DNA of 15,893 nucleotides from positions 1-15,893 of the forward strand of contig VBJT01000127.1 of the NCBI GenBank assembly GCA_005880075.1. Reading direction: 5' to 3'. The translations under genes were made by a program, and so were the position numbers. Shown piece by piece: positions 12,849 to 15,893 of the stretch (within the stretch, counting starts at the first letter, position 1; each line of letters starts with the position of its first letter). A model generated the notes under the pieces. That model saw only the letters and a list, made by a program, of their open reading frames with translations. It searched no databases and had not been told where the DNA came from. This stretch comes from Chloroflexota bacterium. GTDB taxonomy: Bacteria; Chloroflexota; Dehalococcoidia; SM23-28-2; RBG-16-64-32.

Positions 12849-14057
12849 TCAAGGGTACACCGCCGGCACATCGAGACCCATCGTTTCCGGAAAGCCGAGC
12901 ATCGCGTTCATGTTTTGAATCGCCTGTCCAGCCGCACCCTTCACGAGGTTATCGAGCACGCTCACGACAACCAGCCGCTCTGTGCGCGCGTCGACGGTCG
13001 GATAAACGAGGCACATGTTGTTCCCACGCGTCTGCTTCGTTGCGGGCGGCGAATCAACGACGCGCGCGAATGGCTCGCCGCCGAAGAAGTCTTGATACAG
13101 CTCACGTACGGCATCTCCTGCAACGCCCAATGGCAGCGCGCCAGCGGTCAGCGGTGCGTAGCAGGTGGAGAGGATGCCGCGCGTCATGGGAATCAGATGC
13201 GGTGTGAAAGTGACCATCGGGCGCAGCTCATCTGCCCCATAAACGAATCGCTCTTGACGTTTCCTCGTCCATTCTCGTGCTGTCTCAAGGACGGCCACTC
13301 TTTGCTGTTCATCCATATCAGCGAGTGCCGTGGCTAGCTCGGCGCCGGGCGACCTCGAAGCCACGCCAACCGCGAGCCACGTTCCGCGCTCTGTTCCTGT
13401 TTCCTTAGGCCACATCGCCGCCAGCTCCTGCACGATCTCCGGCAGGTGGCGATGCCCTGACAAGCCGTACGCCGACACGCTCTCGGCAGCCTCGCCGAAG
13501 TGGTACTTGAGGTCGAGGCCGCGGCCGGCGCCAGAGATCCCCGTCTTCGAGTCGATGATGATCTCCGGGCCGATGATTCCCGCCTTCACGGCGGGCGCCA
13601 GCGCCAGCAATGCGCTTTCCGGAAAGCAGCCCGGATTCGCAATGAGCTTGGACTGCCGCACTGCATCGCGGTTCAGCTCTGTCAGTCCGTAGGCTGCCTG
13701 CGAAAGCAGTTCCGGCGCTGGATGTTCGGTGCCGTACCATTCGGCGTACTCCTTCGGGTCGTGCAGGCGAAAGTCGGCGCTGATATCGACGACCGGAATC
13801 CCAGCGCGAACCAAGGGCGCGCACGACTCGGCGCTGGCCGCATGCGGTAGTGCCGAGAAGACAAAGTCCACGTCGCCGATCTCCTCACCGATCGTCAGGT
13901 CGTACACGGCGAGGTGTGGGAATACATCCACCAGCGTCTTGCCGGCGGCGCTGCGCCCGCTGACGCTCACAAGCTGCGCCTCCGGATGGGAGTAGAGGAG
14001 GCGTGCCAGCTCCGCGCCCGCGTATCCCGTGACGTTTAGAATGCCTACCTTGATCAT
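12849..14057 (-). CDS. argC: N-acetyl-gamma-glutamyl-phosphate reductase with an extra internal segment
   Basis: The enzyme reduces N-acetylglutamyl phosphate to the semialdehyde with NADPH. Motifs: VGILNVTGYAGAEL (4-17, nucleotide binding), FSALPH (67-72), DISADFRL (91-98), NPGCFP (141-146, catalytic Cys144), SGAGRG (175-180), GHRHLPEI (201-208) and VTFTPHLIPMTRGI (282-295). The protein has 402 residues, while the family is usually about 345. The excess lies between ELAAMW and VTFTPH (about residues 216-279, window 13220-13412), where relatives have only a few residues. The insert is in frame, partly basic and helical in look (QQRVAVLETAREWTRKRQ). The start is ATG at 14055-14057 with only a weak GGGAA upstream. 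It is the first structural gene of the arg run, preceded by a possible attenuator. Confidence 0.95.
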   Translation of the reverse strand: MIKVGILNVTGYAGAELARLLYSHPEAQLVSVSGRSAAGKTLVDVFPHLAVYDLTIGEEIGDVDFVFSALPHAASAESCAPLVRAGIPVVDISADFRLHDPKEYAEWYGTEHPAPELLSQAAYGLTELNRDAVRQSKLIANPGCFPESALLALAPAVKAGIIGPEIIIDSKTGISGAGRGLDLKYHFGEAAESVSAYGLSGHRHLPEIVQELAAMWPKETGTERGTWLAVGVASRSPGAELATALADMDEQQRVAVLETAREWTRKRQERFVYGADELRPMVTFTPHLIPMTRGILSTCYAPLTAGALPLGVAGDAVRELYQDFFGGEPFARVVDSPPATKQTRGNNMCLVYPTVDARTERLVVVSVLDNLVKGAAGQAIQNMNAMLGFPETMGLDVPAVYP

Positions 14058-14080
14058 TGTCTTGTTCCCGGAAATGAATC

Positions 14081-14109
14081 AGCCCCACCGTTCGAAAAGC
14101 GGTGGGGCT
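14081..14109 (-). terminator. Attenuator stem (segments 3:4) before argC
   Basis: AGCCCCACCG (segment 3, 14109-14100) and CGGTGGGGCT (segment 4, 14090-14081) form a perfect 10-bp stem with a 9-nt loop, 23 nt before the argC ATG. On the minus strand it is followed by GATTCATTTC, which is moderately T-rich but not a classical T-run. It reads best as the termination hairpin of the leader. Alternatives are an mRNA-stabilising stem or a Rho-assisted site. Confidence 0.55.
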
Positions 14110-14179
14110 CAGCGTACTTTTTCTGGCTGACGCCGGGCTAGCGGTGAACGCGCGCCAAGCCCCCGCTGTTAGCTCGGGG
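14099..14179 (-). promoter_or_regulatory. Mutually exclusive leader hairpins (1:2 versus 2:3) of the arg attenuator
   Basis: Segment 1, CCCCGAGCT (14179-14171), can pair with segment 2, AGCGGGG (14167-14161): four C-G pairs and three in GCT/AGC, with a GA bulge and an AAC loop. Segment 2 (14166-14158) can instead pair with segment 3 plus one base (14109-14099): GCGG with CCGC and GGGCT with AGCCC, nine pairs with a 2-nt bulge. Segment 3 also pairs perfectly with segment 4. This gives pause/protector, antiterminator and terminator forms. A further 7-bp match, TGACGCC (14211-14205) with GGCGTCA (14134-14128), links the leader ORF start to the region after its stop. Confidence 0.55.
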
Positions 14180-14212
14180 CCGTCGCGGCGTGCCGCTCAG
14201 CTCAGGCGTCAT
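14138..14212 (-). CDS. Putative arginine-rich leader peptide of the arg operon
   Basis: A 24-codon ORF from ATG (14212-14210) to TAG (14140-14138) encodes MTPELSGTPRRPRA..., with five Arg in total at positions 10, 11, 13, 21 and 24. It lies between a strong promoter and argC. The predicted transcription start is 3-5 nt before the ATG, so it would be translated as a leaderless mRNA. Codons 12-14 (Pro-Arg-Ala) coincide exactly with leader segment 1. A ribosome delayed at Arg10/Arg11 would mask segment 1 and free segment 2. One that reaches the TAG would leave 1:2 and 3:4 free to form. This fits arginine-sensing attenuation. GC-rich DNA encodes Arg often by chance, so the composition alone is weak; the position and the structures carry the case. 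Confidence 0.55.
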   Translation of the reverse strand: MTPELSGTPRRPRANSGGLARVHR

Positions 14213-14221
14213 GGTGTGAAT

Positions 14222-14251
14222 ACAGTAGGCGTTTCGGGCGGGAGATGTCAA
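14222..14251 (-). promoter_or_regulatory. Promoter of the argC leader and arg operon
   Basis: On the minus strand a perfect -35 TTGACA (14251-14246) is followed after 18 nt by TACTGT (14227-14222). The -35 begins 3 nt after the nth stop codon, so the arg run has its own promoter. Transcription would start at about 14215-14217, giving a leader of about 160 nt before argC. No ArgR-type palindrome was recognised over it. Confidence 0.65.
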
Positions 14252-14254
14252 GTA

Positions 14255-14989
14255 TTAGGCGCGCGACCGCACGCCCATAAACTTCTGCCCGGCCGGACAA
14301 CCGTCCAGCAACGGGCAGCGCTCGCACAGCGGCCGCTGAGCGTGGCAAATACGCCTGCCGTGCTTGATCAGCGAGATGTGGAATGGGTAGACCTCATCCG
14401 GCGCGAGCATCGCTTCGAGGATATCGTGAGCCTCCGCCGCCCCGGCCTTCGCTGGCACCAAGCCCAGGCGCTGGCCGACGCGATGCACGTGTGTATCAAC
14501 AGGCAACGCCGGCCGGCCCAGCGCAAACATCAGCACGCATGCCGCGGTCTTCGGTCCTACCCCTTTCAGCTCGCGGAGCCAGGCCTTCGCTTCCTCGAGT
14601 GCGGTCTCGCGCAGAAACTCGAGATCAAAACTACCGCGCCGTTCGTAGACGGCCTGCAACGCCGCCTTGATGCGCGGCGCCTTGATTGTCGCCAGACCGC
14701 CTGCCTGTATCTCCTGTACGATCTCCTCCGGTTGCGCGGCCAGCAGGTCCTCCCACTCCCCGAACCGCGACCGCAGCCGCATAAAGGCGCGCCCGGAGTT
14801 GGCGTCCGACGTATTCTGCGAGAGGATCGTGAGTACCAGCTCCGACATCGGATCGCCGTGCGGGCGCCACGCCGGCTCGCCGTAGAGCAAGGAAAGGCGG
14901 GCGACGATTTCGGGCGCTGTCAGGCGATTGCCACGCTTGCGAGGCACGGCCGCATCACGGCTACGCGGCGAAGTAGTCCCAGACGGCAC
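14255..14989 (-). CDS. nth: Endonuclease III-family DNA glycosylase (HhH-GPD, 4Fe-4S)
   Basis: The 244-residue protein is an HhH-GPD base-excision glycosylase/AP lyase. It has LSQNTSD (56-62), the helix-hairpin-helix LKGVGPKTA (141-149) with catalytic Lys147, PVDTHVHR (163-170) with catalytic Asp165, and the iron-sulfur loop C-x6-C-x2-C-x5-C (Cys215, 222, 225 and 231). LSQNTSD rather than LSAQTTD points to a subgroup apart from E. coli Nth, so the base specificity is uncertain. The start chosen is GTG at 14989-14987, with GAGAGG 6 nt upstream, overlapping the preceding gene's 3' end by 29 nt. A GTG at 14947-14945 is an alternative. The arg promoter begins directly after its TAA stop. Confidence 0.93.
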   Translation of the reverse strand: MPSGTTSPRSRDAAVPRKRGNRLTAPEIVARLSLLYGEPAWRPHGDPMSELVLTILSQNTSDANSGRAFMRLRSRFGEWEDLLAAQPEEIVQEIQAGGLATIKAPRIKAALQAVYERRGSFDLEFLRETALEEAKAWLRELKGVGPKTAACVLMFALGRPALPVDTHVHRVGQRLGLVPAKAGAAEAHDILEAMLAPDEVYPFHISLIKHGRRICHAQRPLCERCPLLDGCPAGQKFMGVRSRA

Positions 14990-15230
14990 GGGAGACCTCT
15001 CGGATCGCGTCCCATTCGTACGAGCGGTCAGTCAGGACCGCGATGATGTACGGCCCCTTCGGCCCCCACACAAGCGCGACGTCATGAGTCGCATCCGAAT
15101 AGCTGCCTGTTTTGTGTGCGACGGTGGCGTCGGACGGCACCCCGGCGATAATTCCCGCCCGGTAGCCTTCTTGCTCGAGCAGCGATAGCGGCCATGTCGC
15201 GGGCGCTCGTCGGCAGCTCGTGGTTGGCAC
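14961..15230 (-). pseudogene. C-terminal fragment of beta-lactamase-like protein in a shifted frame
   Basis: This frame carries LLEQEGYRAGIIAGVPSD, VAHKTGSYSDATHDVALVW (with the KTG box) and GPYIIAVLTDRS, ending in VSRAVWDYFAA: the C-terminal third of a class A-like serine beta-lactamase fold. Only the part from about 15190 leftward is homologous. The first residues (PTTSCRRAPATWP) are out-of-frame readthrough of the upstream part, so it is the displaced end of the gene at 15082-15893 rather than a separate gene. It overlaps the nth start by 29 nt. Confidence 0.8.
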
Positions 15231-15893
15231 TTTCGGTGCTTCCCAATCCCAAAGAAGCGAGCGTTTGGTCGATGCGCGCCGGGTCGACGGTGTCCTGCAG
15301 CAGCGCCGCCGTCGGCGTATCGCTGATGATCGTCATCGCGCGGACGGCGTCCTGGACAGTCACCTGGTCGTTCTCGAGTATCTCCAGGACGTCGAGCGTC
15401 TTCAGGTCAAGGTCGATGTACTTCTTCTCCAGCGTAAGCAGGCTGCCGAAGTCGAGCTGGCCGGCATCACGCTGCCGAAAAGCTTCGAGCAGCACTTCGA
15501 GCTTATAAAGGCTCGCCGCGTAATAGCTCTTGTCGGCATTTAGCGACGCAGCCCGGCCGTCGGCGAGATTGTGGACGACTACCGAATACGAGCCCTCGCG
15601 TCCCGCCAGCGCTGATTCGATCGCCGCCTGCAGCCCAGCGTCCAGCGACTGCGCCGCGAACGACGATGGCAGTTCCGGGACCGCGGGCGAGTTGTCGAGC
15701 CAGGCGAGCGATACGACCGTCGGCGACCGAGGGGGTGCTGTCGGCTCCGGCGTTCCTCCCTCGACCGCCACGACGGGCGACTGGGAGGCACCGGGAGAGC
15801 GCGTTGGCAGAATGCCGATCAAGACGCCGGGTGGCTTTGATTCCGCGCTTCCGCCACACGAAATGAGCGCGGAAACGAGTGTGATGAGCGCCC
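15082..15893 (-). pseudogene. Class A beta-lactamase-like serine hydrolase lipoprotein, frameshifted, partial at right edge
   Basis: The frame is open to the window edge and begins ...ALITLVSALISCGGSAES, a hydrophobic signal ending in a lipobox (LISC, Cys codon at 15858-15856), followed by a Pro/Thr/Ser-rich linker. The enzyme domain shows YYAASLYKLEVL (SxxK) and IISDTPTAALL (SDT where class A enzymes have SDN). It follows the family to HELPTSARDMA and then turns into unrelated sequence (RARRLPGG...) from about 15195 to a stop at 15082. The remainder, with KTG, is in another frame (14961-15190). About 20 residues that normally lie between the two parts are missing. Relatives are penicillin-binding-like hydrolases or beta-lactamases exposed on the membrane surface; no clear Glu166 is visible, so resistance is not implied. 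It lies directly upstream of nth. Confidence 0.8.

Noticed and set aside
14058..14215. T-box riboswitch in the argC leader
   Set aside because: No T-box consensus (AGGGTGGNACCGCG-like) or specifier-loop pattern is visible; the leader ORF with alternative hairpins explains the region better.
14058..14254. ArgR operator at the arg promoter
   Set aside because: No pair of ARG-box-like AT-rich palindromes was found; the region is GC-rich apart from the promoter boxes.

Overview
The window is about 15.9 kb of GC-rich bacterial DNA with densely packed genes, nearly all on the minus strand. The ArgB, ArgC and Nth types, the zinc-type L28 and the TTG/GTG starts best fit a Chloroflexota (Dehalococcoidia-like) genome. 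That placement comes from recalled family resemblance, not a search. No tRNA, rRNA, CRISPR array, transposase or phage gene was seen.

Layout, left to right. (1) 1-605: the N-terminal part of a secreted protein of unknown function that runs off the left edge. (2) 606-1365: no gene; it holds two to three copies of a short GCAAAAC-type repeat, an 11-bp inverted repeat and a GC-rich terminator-like stem. (3) 1366-3813: fakA (YloV/DhaL family fatty acid kinase), then an alpha/beta hydrolase whose nucleophile position is Gly. (4) 3937-4146: rpmB on the plus strand, divergent from fakA. (5) 4240-7797: a minus-strand run vapB-vapC-HAD hydrolase-argH-rpe with overlaps or short gaps. (6) 7859-8398: a plus-strand 2H-phosphoesterase-like gene that has lost its second catalytic motif. 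(7) 8388-14057: argC-argJ-argB-argD-argG, read leftward. (8) 14255-15893: a class A beta-lactamase-like lipoprotein (broken, running off the right edge) and an nth-type DNA glycosylase.

Together argC, J, B, D, G and H cover most of arginine synthesis from glutamate. argF (ornithine carbamoyltransferase) and an argR regulator are not here. The toxin-antitoxin pair and the HAD gene sit between argG and argH, which are often adjacent.

The most interesting find is the argC leader. A TTGACA promoter right after nth leads into a nearly leaderless 24-codon ORF with five Arg codons, including an Arg-Arg-Pro-Arg run. Three mutually exclusive hairpins follow (1:2, 2:3 and 3:4), and segment 1 lies on the Pro-Arg-Ala codons. 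This is the layout of ribosome-mediated attenuation, here apparently sensing arginine.

The window also has an unusual number of lesions. argJ and the beta-lactamase-like gene are each frameshifted with about 20 residues missing. The hydrolase lacks its serine, the 2H protein lacks one HxT motif, and ArgC carries an insertion of about 60 residues. Heptanucleotide tandem repeats flank argJ on both sides.
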